DNA of 64,000 bases from positions 59,455 through 123,454 of the forward strand of contig JAQWBQ010000002.1 in NCBI GenBank assembly GCA_028706295.1, in the 5' to 3' direction. Position numbers and translations under genes: made by a program. The DNA is from Bacteroidales bacterium. GTDB lineage: Bacteria > Bacteroidota > Bacteroidia > Bacteroidales > FEN-979. This document shows positions 28,412 to 36,623 of the stretch, piece after piece. The notes below the pieces were generated by a model. It did not search any database and was not told the origin of the DNA. It saw only the letters and a list, made by a program, of their open reading frames with translations. Positions within the stretch are counted from its first letter, which is position 1; the number at the start of each line of letters is the position of its first letter.

Positions 28412-30201
28412 TCCCAGGTTTCGTCATCATCCCAGTTGGATCTGATTTCAATCGTTTTCGGATAGTAAAATACTTTTTCCGGTTGCATTTTTTGTCGATA
28501 CCGGCCTGAATCCCATCTGCCATTTTTGTTGCGGTCGACAATGGCTTTAATTTTATATTTACCCGGAAGGAGATACGAAAAGGTCATCTTACCGGTACCT
28601 TGGGTGTACATTTCCCCGGCAATTGCCGACTCATTTTCATTCCATAATTGAATGATATAGGATCCTTCCGATTTTTCGAAATTCAGAGAAAGGCTCAGGT
28701 TGCCGAAATCCTTTTCTGCCTTGGTACTGAACTCGATCCTGATGGTGTCGTGGCTTTTGTTTTGAATTGCAGTGAACGCTGAGTCCGGGATCAGAATTCG
28801 ATAACGTTTTTCTTCTTCCCACTTGTGGGTCAGGATTAACCGTCGATGCAGGGTATCTGCCAACCGGATTCCGGGATGTATGGTATCTTTGTCGCTTATC
28901 AGTAAAATTCCGGATAAATCCCATCTGATTAAGGGATAGGAACAGACAAGTTGAAGATCATCCCTGAATTGATTGAACGAAGAGCTTTTAAATGCAGGCG
29001 TTACAGAAAGTGATTCAGATTTATCAGGCGCCTGTGGTTTTTTAGTGCTTGTTTTTTTGGTCAGTTCAAGGGTCAGCGTATCCATTACCGTAGTATCAGC
29101 GTCAACCAGTATCTTCAGGGTGTCGGATCCCGGTTTTGTAAGCCATAAAGTCACAGAATCTTTTTTCGATGAATATTCTTTCAGGCACCATGGGTGTGTC
29201 GAGTCAAAACTCAGTGGTACGACCCGGAGCGACTTTACCGGGAACCGGAAAAGAAGTAAAATTTCACCTGATTTGATGAAATCGGCTTTCAGTAACCGCT
29301 GAATCGAATCAGTCTCCTCGTATAGGAACAAAGAACAAGGAGGGTAAAGTTTCAGGTTCTGACTGATGGAATCAGCGCGACGGGTGGAATCAGCATGACG
29401 GATAGAATCAGTGACTTTAATTGAAAGCAGTGTAATGGATCTCTTGAGAGAATCAATGCTGTCTCTTACACCAGGCGCAACAACGGGTTTTGCAAAAAAG
29501 TAGGGGGATACCAGGCTATCGGAAAAGGCTATTTTTTCAGAGGGTTGATTAAAAATCAGATCGCCATTCTGATCGGCTATGGCAAAAACCTTATAAGGTT
29601 GGTTTTGGAGATTACTGAACCGAAAAATCCCATTTTCATCTGTTTTGGAAAGATAATAGGGAAGGACGTGAAGGGGCATTGAATCGAGGTGCAGGGTATC
29701 GTTATTATTCAGGTAAAGTCCGACAAATACATCTTTCTGAGGTTGAAGATTGAATGCCGAGACGACGTTTCCCCGAAGTGACAGGCTGTCAATATAATCA
29801 CCGGTCGAAAAAACATAACTGAATTCTGACAAGGGGTTGCCTTCAGTCAGATCGGCGATGGCCTTCCCGAAATTGACCGAATAGGTAACTCCCGGAACCA
29901 GTGTGTCGTCGAATTTCACTACAAGGGACTTTCCCCTGAGACGGAAATCAGGAATGGTTTTAAGTGGTGGTGAGAAGTATACCTCTGTTGCCTGATTTTT
30001 CAGTGTGATAAATTCATCAAACTGCAGGGTAAAACTGTTTTCAGAAAACCTGATCGTGTGATTGGGAGGATCGCAGGCCACGACAGAGGGCGGAGAGGTG
30101 TCTTTTTTTCCTCCTTCGGGGGTAACCGGGTTGGCACACCGGATTAATAACAATAATGTTACAGCGAGAAAAACAATACATAAAATTTTGTGTCGGTACA
30201 C
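28393..30201 (-). CDS. Ig-like domain lipoprotein
   Basis: A 602-residue lipoprotein if started at the GTG at 30201, giving MYRHKILCIVFLAVTLLLLI then RC (Cys22). The mature start CANPVTPEGGKKDTSPPSVV is characteristic of a Bacteroidota family with an SbsA-type Ig-like domain (residues about 35-140, SFTLQFDEFITLKN). Further beta-rich repeats and a C-terminal prealbumin-like module (LPGKYKIKAIVDRNKNGRWD) follow. It is presumably anchored in the outer membrane. The track start at 30300 would add 33 residues of Lys-rich sequence and place the start upstream of a TAATTTTG box at 30234-30241. I know of no assigned function; a low-complexity Asp/Ser segment (RHADSTRRADSISQ) sits mid-protein. Confidence 0.78.
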   Translation of the reverse strand: MYRHKILCIVFLAVTLLLLIRCANPVTPEGGKKDTSPPSVVACDPPNHTIRFSENSFTLQFDEFITLKNQATEVYFSPPLKTIPDFRLRGKSLVVKFDDTLVPGVTYSVNFGKAIADLTEGNPLSEFSYVFSTGDYIDSLSLRGNVVSAFNLQPQKDVFVGLYLNNNDTLHLDSMPLHVLPYYLSKTDENGIFRFSNLQNQPYKVFAIADQNGDLIFNQPSEKIAFSDSLVSPYFFAKPVVAPGVRDSIDSLKRSITLLSIKVTDSIRHADSTRRADSISQNLKLYPPCSLFLYEETDSIQRLLKADFIKSGEILLLFRFPVKSLRVVPLSFDSTHPWCLKEYSSKKDSVTLWLTKPGSDTLKILVDADTTVMDTLTLELTKKTSTKKPQAPDKSESLSVTPAFKSSSFNQFRDDLQLVCSYPLIRWDLSGILLISDKDTIHPGIRLADTLHRRLILTHKWEEEKRYRILIPDSAFTAIQNKSHDTIRIEFSTKAEKDFGNLSLSLNFEKSEGSYIIQLWNENESAIAGEMYTQGTGKMTFSYLLPGKYKIKAIVDRNKNGRWDSGRYRQKMQPEKVFYYPKTIEIRSNWDDDETWDYSAEH

Positions 30202-30219
30202 CTGAACGCAGGATTTTTG

Positions 30220-30227
30220 TAAGTTTG
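30220..30227 (+). promoter_or_regulatory. Bacteroidota -7 box for yebC
   Basis: TAAGTTTG, an exact TAnnTTTG match, 80 bases before the yebC ATG. It lies only 6 bases from an opposing box at 30234-30241. Confidence 0.4.
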
Positions 30228-30233
30228 CGTCCC

Positions 30234-30241
30234 CAAAATTA
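30234..30241 (-). promoter_or_regulatory. Bacteroidota -7 box for the Ig-like lipoprotein
   Basis: Minus strand reads TAATTTTG, an exact TAnnTTTG match, 32 bases before the GTG at 30201. This spacing supports the GTG start. Confidence 0.45.
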
Positions 30242-30307
30242 CCAATCGTTTCGATACGGTACTTTTTTTTATTATTTTTACGAGGTTTAATTTTAATCAA
30301 AAAACGT

Positions 30308-31048
30308 ATGTCGGGTCACAATAAATGGTCAACGATCAAACGCAAAAAGGGAGCGCTGGATGCGAAGCGATCAAAGATTTTCTCCAAGATCATCAAAGAT
30401 ATTACTATTGCCGTCAAGGAGGGAGGAGCGGATCCTGATGGCAATCCGCGGTTGCGTCTGGCCATCGCCAATGCCAAGGGAGCATCAATGCCCAAAGATA
30501 ATATTCAAAGGGCTATCAACAAAGGAACCGACAAAGATGCTGCCGCCCTGATTGAAACCACCTATGAAGGGAAGGGCCCTCAGGGTATTGCAATTTTCGT
30601 GGAATGTACCACCGACAATCTTCAACGAACCGTAAGCAATATACGTTCACATTTTAACAAGCATGGAGGTGAATTGGGGCAAAACGGAATGCTCAACTAC
30701 CTTTTTGACCGGAAGGGAGTTTTTGTAGTTCCAAAGGGTGAGATTGACCGGGACGAATTTGAAATGGAACTGATCGATGCCGGCGCGGAAGATATCACCC
30801 TTGAGGATGATGTTTTCACAATCATTACTGCCATGGAGGATTTCGGGAGCATGATCAAAAAGCTGGAATCCCTGAAAATTGAACCTGAAAGTGCGGCGCT
30901 TCAGCGTCTTCCAAAGAACACAACCACACTTGATGAAGAGGCCACCCGGAAGGTTTTAAAATTGATCGATATTCTTGAGGAGGATGAGGATGTTCAAAAC
31001 GTCTTTCATACCTTGGCAATCAGCGACGAATTGGCTGAAAGGTTATAA
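30308..31048 (+). CDS. yebC: YebC/PmpR family protein
   Basis: A 246-residue protein starting MSGHNKWSTIKRKKGALDAK, the family signature, then ITIAVKEGGADPDGNPRLRL and the YEGKGPQGIAIFVECTTDN core. YebC proteins were first described as DNA-binding regulators (PmpR); more recent work assigns some members a role in easing ribosome stalling at proline runs. The family length is normal. Its 3' end converges with a response regulator gene at a shared bidirectional hairpin. Confidence 0.95.
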   Translation: MSGHNKWSTIKRKKGALDAKRSKIFSKIIKDITIAVKEGGADPDGNPRLRLAIANAKGASMPKDNIQRAINKGTDKDAAALIETTYEGKGPQGIAIFVECTTDNLQRTVSNIRSHFNKHGGELGQNGMLNYLFDRKGVFVVPKGEIDRDEFEMELIDAGAEDITLEDDVFTIITAMEDFGSMIKKLESLKIEPESAALQRLPKNTTTLDEEATRKVLKLIDILEEDEDVQNVFHTLAISDELAERL

Positions 31049-31078
31049 AAAAAAAGCGGCATTTGCCGCTTTTTTTTA
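31047..31078. terminator. Bidirectional terminator between yebC and the response regulator
   Basis: AAAAAAAAGCGGC and GCCGCTTTTTTTT form a GC stem with an A tract on one side and a T tract on the other, around an ATTT loop. It can therefore stop transcription from both convergent genes. It overlaps the stop codon region of both. Confidence 0.9.
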
Positions 31079-32047
31079 TATCTCACAAATGAACTGTGTG
31101 AGATTCGTTCCTTTGGGAAGGTTAAGTTTTTTTCGCAGACGGATTCGGGAAATTTCAGTGCTGGGGGCCGTGATCTTCAGAATATGCGAAATCTCTTTCG
31201 TGTTCAGGTTCATACGTAACAAAGCCGTGAGTTTATGATCGTTCGGCGTGAGGTTTGGATGGGCCTTACGCAACCGGTCAAAAAATCCAGGATGAATTTT
31301 CTCGAAATGGGCTTTGATCCGGTACCAGTCGTTGTCGAATTTGATATTTTCATCGATGGTTTTGAGCACTTTTCCTATTTCAGTTTTTGATATGATCTTA
31401 TCATTTCTCAGAAGCCGGTTAATATCTTTTTTGATTAAACCAATGATTTTATTTTTTTGAGAGATAAAAATCGAGGATGTTGCCAGCTCCCGGTTTATCA
31501 GATCAAGCTCCATATTATGTTTTTGCTTGAGGAGCTGATTAACTTTTTGTTCGGCTTTGATTCGTTCCTGTAATCGCTGATTGCGTTCCTTTTCGATCTT
31601 TTTACGTTGTTCGATCTCATTTTTCAGTTCAGAGATGATCCGTTCGTTGGTGATTTCAAGATTGCGCTGATAATTGGCGACTTCAATAGCGGCCCTGATC
31701 TGATCGATATCCACGGGTTTGAACAGGTAGGCATAGGGCTTGAGTGAAAACGATTTATTGAATACCTCGTTTTTATTCAGGGAGGTCAGAAATATGATTC
31801 CGCAGTTATAATTTTCGGTAAGGATCCGGGCTGCTTCAATGCCATCCATTTTACCTGCAAGTCTGACATCCATGATCACGATATCAGGTTCTTTGTTGTT
31901 TTCCTGCAGGTTTGCAATGTTCTCTACGGCATTTTCTCCCTTGGTATCGATACCGAGGACTTCATAACCCAGTCCGGTTAATTTTGCTTTCAAGTCATGA
32001 GCAATGATTAGCTCATCCTCAACAATATACAAACTAATTGGGGCCAT
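31076..32047 (-). CDS. Response regulator with coiled coil and LuxR-like HTH
   Basis: A 323-residue protein. The N-terminal receiver domain (residues about 5-120) has the acidic pair YIVEDE, the phospho-acceptor Asp in DIVIMDVRLAG and the late Lys in YLFKPVD. A charged coiled coil follows (EIEQRKKIEKERNQRLQERI). The C-terminal part (LTPNDHKLTALLRMNLNTKE, then ISHILKITAPSTEISRIRLR) resembles the LuxR-type helix-turn-helix of Bacteroidota regulators. It is encoded 11 bases after ackA and probably shares its transcript. No sensor kinase gene is adjacent; the partner must be elsewhere. Confidence 0.88.
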   Translation of the reverse strand: MAPISLYIVEDELIIAHDLKAKLTGLGYEVLGIDTKGENAVENIANLQENNKEPDIVIMDVRLAGKMDGIEAARILTENYNCGIIFLTSLNKNEVFNKSFSLKPYAYLFKPVDIDQIRAAIEVANYQRNLEITNERIISELKNEIEQRKKIEKERNQRLQERIKAEQKVNQLLKQKHNMELDLINRELATSSIFISQKNKIIGLIKKDINRLLRNDKIISKTEIGKVLKTIDENIKFDNDWYRIKAHFEKIHPGFFDRLRKAHPNLTPNDHKLTALLRMNLNTKEISHILKITAPSTEISRIRLRKKLNLPKGTNLTQFICEI

Positions 32048-32058
32048 ATTATTTCGAA

Positions 32059-33342
32059 TTAGGCGTTTGATTCACTTCCCGGGTTCAGATTGAAATTATC
32101 AATGGCAACGGTTTCGGTGCCTGATGGAGTATTTTTAAAAAAATGATCGGTAACGATATTAAAAGTATCGATAGCAATTACGAGTTCTTCATTTGTTGGC
32201 ATCACCATGGCAACTACCGGAGATCCCGGTTTGGTAAGTATTGCCTCTTTCCCGCGGGATGAATTTCTTTCAGGATCGAATTGAATACCCAGAAATTCCA
32301 ATCCTTCCATTATCCGACGCCGGGTTTCCGTGTCATTTTCTCCAATACCGCCGGTAAATACAATAAGATCAACACCACCCATTGCCGCGGCATAGGCGCC
32401 AATATATTTTTTGACACGGTAAGCATACATGTCGAGGGCCATCTCTGCACGCCGGTTTCCATTGGCGGCAGCCTGCTCCACATCGCGCATATCGAATGAA
32501 ATGCCAGAGATACCGCAAACTCCGCTCTTTTTGTTGAACATGGCATTGGTATCGGCAATGGTCAGATTTTCCTTTTCTGCAATAAACAGTAACACGCCGG
32601 GATCCACATCTCCGCTGCGGGTCCCCATCATCAATCCTTCAAGTGGTGTAAAGCCCATGGAGGTGTCGACCGAAAAACCCTTTGAGATTGCAGCAACAGA
32701 GGATCCATTCCCCAGGTGGCATGTAATGATATTGATGTTGCTGATCTCCTTTCCAAGGTAACGGCAGGCTTTGTGAGCAACATATTTATGGGAAGTTCCA
32801 TGAAAACCGTACCTGCGGATCTTATATTTTTCATAGTATTCATAGGGAATCGCGTACAGATAAGAGAATGCGGGCATGGTTTGATGGAACGAGGTGTCGA
32901 AAACCGCAACCTGGGGCACATCAGGCAAAATTGCTTCGATAGAAAGAATTCCCTTGAGGTTTGCAGGGTTATGCAACGGAGCCAGTTCGATACATTTTTC
33001 AATATCTTTTTTTACATTTTCAGTGATGAGGACGCTGGCTTTAAAATTTTCACCGCCATGTGCTACCCTATGTCCGACGGCGACAATCTCTTTTTCGTCC
33101 TTTATTACCCCATGAACCGGGTCTTTCAAGGTTTTCAGGATCAGATTAATTCCAACCTGATGATCCGGAACTTCCTGTGAGATTTTTAATTTTTCTTTTC
33201 CTGTAACCTGGTGAGTCAATTCACTTGAATTCAGGCCGACACGATCGAGAAGTCCTTTTGCTTTCAGATCAGCCTCATGGGAGATTTCGATAAGCTGATA
33301 TTTTATCGATGAACTACCGCAGTTTAGTACTAAAATCTTCAT
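32059..33342 (-). CDS. ackA: Acetate kinase
   Basis: A 427-residue enzyme interconverting acetyl phosphate and ADP with acetate and ATP. Signatures are LNCGSSSIKYQL at the start, AVFDTSFHQTMP, RRYGFHGTSHKYV, ITCHLGNGSSVAAI and VFTGGIGEND. It is about 25 residues longer than usual, with an Asn- and Ser-rich tail (AIDNFNLNPGSESNA). Phosphotransacetylase (pta) is not in the window, although it is often adjacent in other bacteria. It is followed 11 bases later by a response regulator, which suggests that acetyl phosphate or acetate flux is under its own signal control. Confidence 0.96.
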   Translation of the reverse strand: MKILVLNCGSSSIKYQLIEISHEADLKAKGLLDRVGLNSSELTHQVTGKEKLKISQEVPDHQVGINLILKTLKDPVHGVIKDEKEIVAVGHRVAHGGENFKASVLITENVKKDIEKCIELAPLHNPANLKGILSIEAILPDVPQVAVFDTSFHQTMPAFSYLYAIPYEYYEKYKIRRYGFHGTSHKYVAHKACRYLGKEISNINIITCHLGNGSSVAAISKGFSVDTSMGFTPLEGLMMGTRSGDVDPGVLLFIAEKENLTIADTNAMFNKKSGVCGISGISFDMRDVEQAAANGNRRAEMALDMYAYRVKKYIGAYAAAMGGVDLIVFTGGIGENDTETRRRIMEGLEFLGIQFDPERNSSRGKEAILTKPGSPVVAMVMPTNEELVIAIDTFNIVTDHFFKNTPSGTETVAIDNFNLNPGSESNA

Positions 33343-33426
33343 TGAACTTGTAGGATGTTGAGTAAATAATTCAGAAATTTATTCCTTTTGATGACCCAAA
33401 CAATAAGGATCATATGTTAGGGTCTG

Positions 33427-33434
33427 CAAACATA
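33427..33434 (-). promoter_or_regulatory. Bacteroidota -7 box for ackA
   Basis: Minus strand reads TATGTTTG, an exact TAnnTTTG match, 84 bases before the ackA ATG in the 225-base intergenic gap. The remaining AT-rich gap shows no ORF. Confidence 0.4.
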
Positions 33435-33537
33435 CAACATTTTTCAGTTTTTTCAATGATTAATATTAAAAAAACTTAACATAATTTTTCCCGGATTTCT
33501 TTTTTGTCCCATTCAGAAAGCATGTACAGTTAAGTTG

Positions 33538-33545
33538 TATTTTTG
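33538..33545 (+). promoter_or_regulatory. Bacteroidota -7 box for the GH3 gene
   Basis: TATTTTTG, an exact TAnnTTTG match, 22 bases before the ATG at 33568. It coincides with the first codons of the track ORF, which argues against the TTG start at 33535. Confidence 0.5.
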
Positions 33546-33567
33546 GAAAAAAAACAGCAAGTCCGAT

Positions 33568-35085
33568 ATGGCATTGATCAATTCAGTGATATCCTGGGTG
33601 ATGAAAAAGCGGATTCATCAGATTGGGCTATTTATGAAGTATCCCCAAGAAGTTCAGCATGAGTGGTTGAGGAAGCTCCTCACGGTTGCCCGGGGAACAG
33701 AATGGGGAAAAAAATTTGATTTTAAATCGATTCAGACACCCGAACAATTCAGGCAGCGGGTCCCCTTGCAGGATTATGAATCGCTAAAAGCTTCGGTTGA
33801 CCGGCTTCGTCACGGTGAGCAGAATATTCTTTGGCCATCGGAAATCAAGTGGTTCGCCAAATCATCCGGAACCACCAATGATAAGAGCAAGTTTATTCCG
33901 GTTAGCAACGAAGCCCTCGAAGAGTGCCATTATAAAGGGGGGAAGGATATGTTGTCGTTTTATTGCAACAACAATCCCGAAACGAAATTGTTCGACGGTA
34001 AAGCCATTGCGATGGGGGGCTCTCATCAGATCACCGAGATCAACAATGATATTTATTACCAGGGAGATTTGTCGGCTATCCTTATCCAGAACCTACCCGG
34101 ATGGGTTGAGTTTATGCGTACGCCCGATCTTTCAATAGCATTAATGGATGAGTGGGAGAAAAAAATTGAAAAAATGGCCAGAGCCACCATTCAGCATGAT
34201 GTGACCAACATCTCAGGGGTGCCTTCCTGGACCCTTTTATTGTTTAAACGGGTTTTAGAGATTACGCGAAAACCCAACCTCCTCGAAATCTGGCCAAATT
34301 TCGAACTTTTTATTCATGGAGGAGTCAACTTTGCACCTTATCGGGAACAGTTTAAGTTTATTCTGCCATCGGAAAAAGTAAATTATCTGGAAACATACAA
34401 CGCATCCGAAGGTTTTTTTGGAATCCAGGACCGTAATCTGGCCGACGACATGTTGCTCATGTTGGACTATGGAATATATTATGAATTTATTCCTACAGAC
34501 CAGCTCGATCGTGAAAATCCGGTTGCCATCGGGCTCGATGAAGTGAAATTAAATACCAACTATGCAATGGTAATTACGACCAATGCGGGTTTGTGGAGAT
34601 ACCAGATTGGGGATACCGTGTATTTCACCTCTCTGGATCCTTTCCGGATCCGGATCTCAGGCAGGACCAGGAATTTTATTAATGCTTTCGGGGAAGAGGT
34701 CATCATCGACAATGCTGAAAAAGCTCTTTCCATTGCCTGTGAACGAAGCAATGCAATTGTTACCGAGTATACTGCAGCGCCGGTATATCTTTCGGAAAAT
34801 CAGAAAGGGGCACATCAGTGGGTGATTGAATTCGAGAGACCTCCGGAGGATATTGCATTCTTCACGAGTACGCTTGACACAGCGCTGAAATCGCTCAACA
34901 GTGATTATGAAGCGAAACGTTACAACTCGCTGATGCTGGAGGAGCCACAAATTGTCATTGTTCCAAAATTGACCTTTTATTCCTGGTTGAAAGCCAACGG
35001 GAAGTTGGGCGGACAGCATAAAGTCCCACGATTGTCCAATGACCGAAAATATATCAATGAAATTCTGAAGATCGTGTCGGGCTGA
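33568..35085 (+). CDS. GH3 auxin-responsive promoter family protein (acyl-adenylating)
   Basis: A 505-residue protein of the GH3/firefly-luciferase-like adenylating superfamily. Motifs visible are FAKSSGTTNDKSKFIPVS (phosphate loop), WPNFELFIHGGVNFAPY, YNASEGFFGIQ and YQIGDTVYFTSLDPFRI. Plant GH3 enzymes couple amino acids to hormones through an acyl-AMP; bacterial GH3 proteins are widespread in Bacteroidota with substrates unknown. The ORF track starts at a TTG at 33535; I use the ATG at 33568 (MALINSVISWVMKKRIHQIG) because a promoter box lies at 33538-33545. It precedes the deoxynucleoside kinase by 38 bases. Confidence 0.9.
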   Translation: MALINSVISWVMKKRIHQIGLFMKYPQEVQHEWLRKLLTVARGTEWGKKFDFKSIQTPEQFRQRVPLQDYESLKASVDRLRHGEQNILWPSEIKWFAKSSGTTNDKSKFIPVSNEALEECHYKGGKDMLSFYCNNNPETKLFDGKAIAMGGSHQITEINNDIYYQGDLSAILIQNLPGWVEFMRTPDLSIALMDEWEKKIEKMARATIQHDVTNISGVPSWTLLLFKRVLEITRKPNLLEIWPNFELFIHGGVNFAPYREQFKFILPSEKVNYLETYNASEGFFGIQDRNLADDMLLMLDYGIYYEFIPTDQLDRENPVAIGLDEVKLNTNYAMVITTNAGLWRYQIGDTVYFTSLDPFRIRISGRTRNFINAFGEEVIIDNAEKALSIACERSNAIVTEYTAAPVYLSENQKGAHQWVIEFERPPEDIAFFTSTLDTALKSLNSDYEAKRYNSLMLEEPQIVIVPKLTFYSWLKANGKLGGQHKVPRLSNDRKYINEILKIVSG

Positions 35086-35098
35086 CCTTTCCTTTTTA

Positions 35099-35106
35099 TA
35101 TTTTTG
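35099..35106 (+). promoter_or_regulatory. Bacteroidota -7 box for the deoxynucleoside kinase
   Basis: TATTTTTG, an exact TAnnTTTG match, 17 bases before the ATG at 35124. Confidence 0.45.
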
Positions 35107-35123
35107 ATCGTAAATTCAAATCC

Positions 35124-35738
35124 ATGCACATCGCAATAGCCGGGAATATAGGTTCCGGAAAAACAACGCTTACCAGCCTGCTGGCCAAACATTTCAACTG
35201 GGAACCTCACTTTGAGGATGTCGACACCAATCCCTATCTGAACAGTTTTTATGAAGATATGCAACGGTGGTCGTTCAACCTGCAGATCTATTTTTTGAAC
35301 AGCCGGTTCCGCCAGGTTGTCAAAATCCGGAAGTCGAACGTAACAGTAGTGCAAGACCGAACCATCTATGAGGATGCCTATATTTTTGCACCCAACCTGC
35401 ATTCCATGAATCTCATGAGCACCCGCGATTTTGAAAATTACCGGTCGCTTTTTGATCTCATGAGCACTTTTATTCAGCCACCGGATCTGCTCATCTATTT
35501 AAGGGCAAGCGTCCCTACTCTGGTCAATCAGATTCAGAAAAGGGGCAGGGACTATGAAAATGCGATCCGGTTGGATTATCTGAAGAACCTCAATGAAATG
35601 TATGAGGATTGGATTGAAAATTATAAGCTGGGGAAGCTCCTGATCGTCGATGTCGATACTGTAAAATTCAGTGAGCGTCCCGAAGACCTCGGATCTGTTA
35701 TTGATCAGGTGAACGCACAGCTTCACGGTCTTTTTTGA
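35124..35738 (+). CDS. Deoxynucleoside kinase
   Basis: A 204-residue P-loop kinase phosphorylating deoxynucleosides for salvage. It has the phosphate loop AGNIGSGKTTLTSLL (residues 5-19), the VVQDRTIYEDAYIFA segment corresponding to the DRS motif, and the LID region QIQKRGRDYENAIRLDYL. Length and order match the bacterial dNK/dGK-like family. The substrate base (dA, dC or dG) is not clear from sequence. It is followed by an 89-base gap before kdsB. Confidence 0.93.
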   Translation: MHIAIAGNIGSGKTTLTSLLAKHFNWEPHFEDVDTNPYLNSFYEDMQRWSFNLQIYFLNSRFRQVVKIRKSNVTVVQDRTIYEDAYIFAPNLHSMNLMSTRDFENYRSLFDLMSTFIQPPDLLIYLRASVPTLVNQIQKRGRDYENAIRLDYLKNLNEMYEDWIENYKLGKLLIVDVDTVKFSERPEDLGSVIDQVNAQLHGLF

Positions 35739-35827
35739 TTCCTTGGAAGCCACAGCCCGTAAAACCCGGACGCGATCGTTAAACATTTGTTAACCCGGAT
35801 GGCTCCTTTTGAAGAAATTACTGAAAG

Positions 35828-36574
35828 ATGAAAATAGTTGGTGTCATTCCGGCCCGATATGCCTCAACCCGGTTTCCAGGAAAACCTTTGACGGTCATAA
35901 ACGGGAAATCGATGATTCAAAGGGTGTTCGAACAGGCTTTGAAATGTTCCGGACTTCATAAAATTATTGTTGCTACCGATCATGAAACCATTGCAGGTCA
36001 CGTAAGGAATTTTGGAGGAGCCGTAATGATGACCGGCAGCCATCACCTGAGCGGAACCGAAAGATGCAGCGAGGTTGCGGATCGTCTTATTGCCGGTGGA
36101 GAAGAATTTGATTATCTGATTAATATTCAGGGGGATGAACCTTTTCTTGCACCACAACAAATCGGTCAGTTAATGAAGGGACTGGAGGACGATCGTCCCG
36201 TGATAGCCACACTAATCAAAAAGATTGAAAATCAGGACGATATTCACAATCCAAATGTGGTTAAAGTTGCTGTTGACAACAAGGGATATGCGCTGCTCTT
36301 CAGCCGGTCACCCATCCCTTTTGCCAGAAATTGCAGTACTTCCGACTGGATGACGGCCGCAACCTATTTTAAACATATCGGAATCTATGCTTATCAGTCT
36401 CAAATTCTCCGGGAGATCGTCACGCTTCCTCCTACCATGCTTGAACGAACTGAGATGCTGGAGCAATTGCGATGGCTTGAAAACGGATACCCGATCCTGA
36501 CCTATCAAACAGAATATGAAAGCATTGCAATCGATGATCCTTCCGATTTATTAAAAATTACTAACAGGCTCTGA
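35828..36574 (+). CDS. kdsB: 3-deoxy-manno-octulosonate cytidylyltransferase
   Basis: A 248-residue CMP-Kdo synthetase, which activates Kdo for attachment to lipid A. Signatures are VIPARYASTRFPGKPL, HEVA-like GSHHLSGTERCSEVADRL, INIQGDEPFL and the late HIGIYAYQSQILREIV. Length is normal. It shows that the organism makes Kdo-containing LPS, in line with lptE earlier in the window. Confidence 0.97.
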   Translation: MKIVGVIPARYASTRFPGKPLTVINGKSMIQRVFEQALKCSGLHKIIVATDHETIAGHVRNFGGAVMMTGSHHLSGTERCSEVADRLIAGGEEFDYLINIQGDEPFLAPQQIGQLMKGLEDDRPVIATLIKKIENQDDIHNPNVVKVAVDNKGYALLFSRSPIPFARNCSTSDWMTAATYFKHIGIYAYQSQILREIVTLPPTMLERTEMLEQLRWLENGYPILTYQTEYESIAIDDPSDLLKITNRL

Positions 36575-36594
36575 TCGCCAAGTCATTAAAGGCT

Positions 36595-36602
36595 TATCTT
36601 TA
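36595..36602 (+). promoter_or_regulatory. Possible -7 box for the HU-CCDC81/SPOR gene
   Basis: TATCTTTA, one mismatch from TAnnTTTG, lies 21 bases before the ATG at 36624. Confidence 0.3.
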
Positions 36603-36623
36603 CAAACTGAAATCAAAGGAAGT

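Noticed and set aside
33535-33567. Upstream TTG start of the GH3 ORF
   Set aside because: It lies in the TATTTTTG promoter box; the ATG at 33568 fits better.
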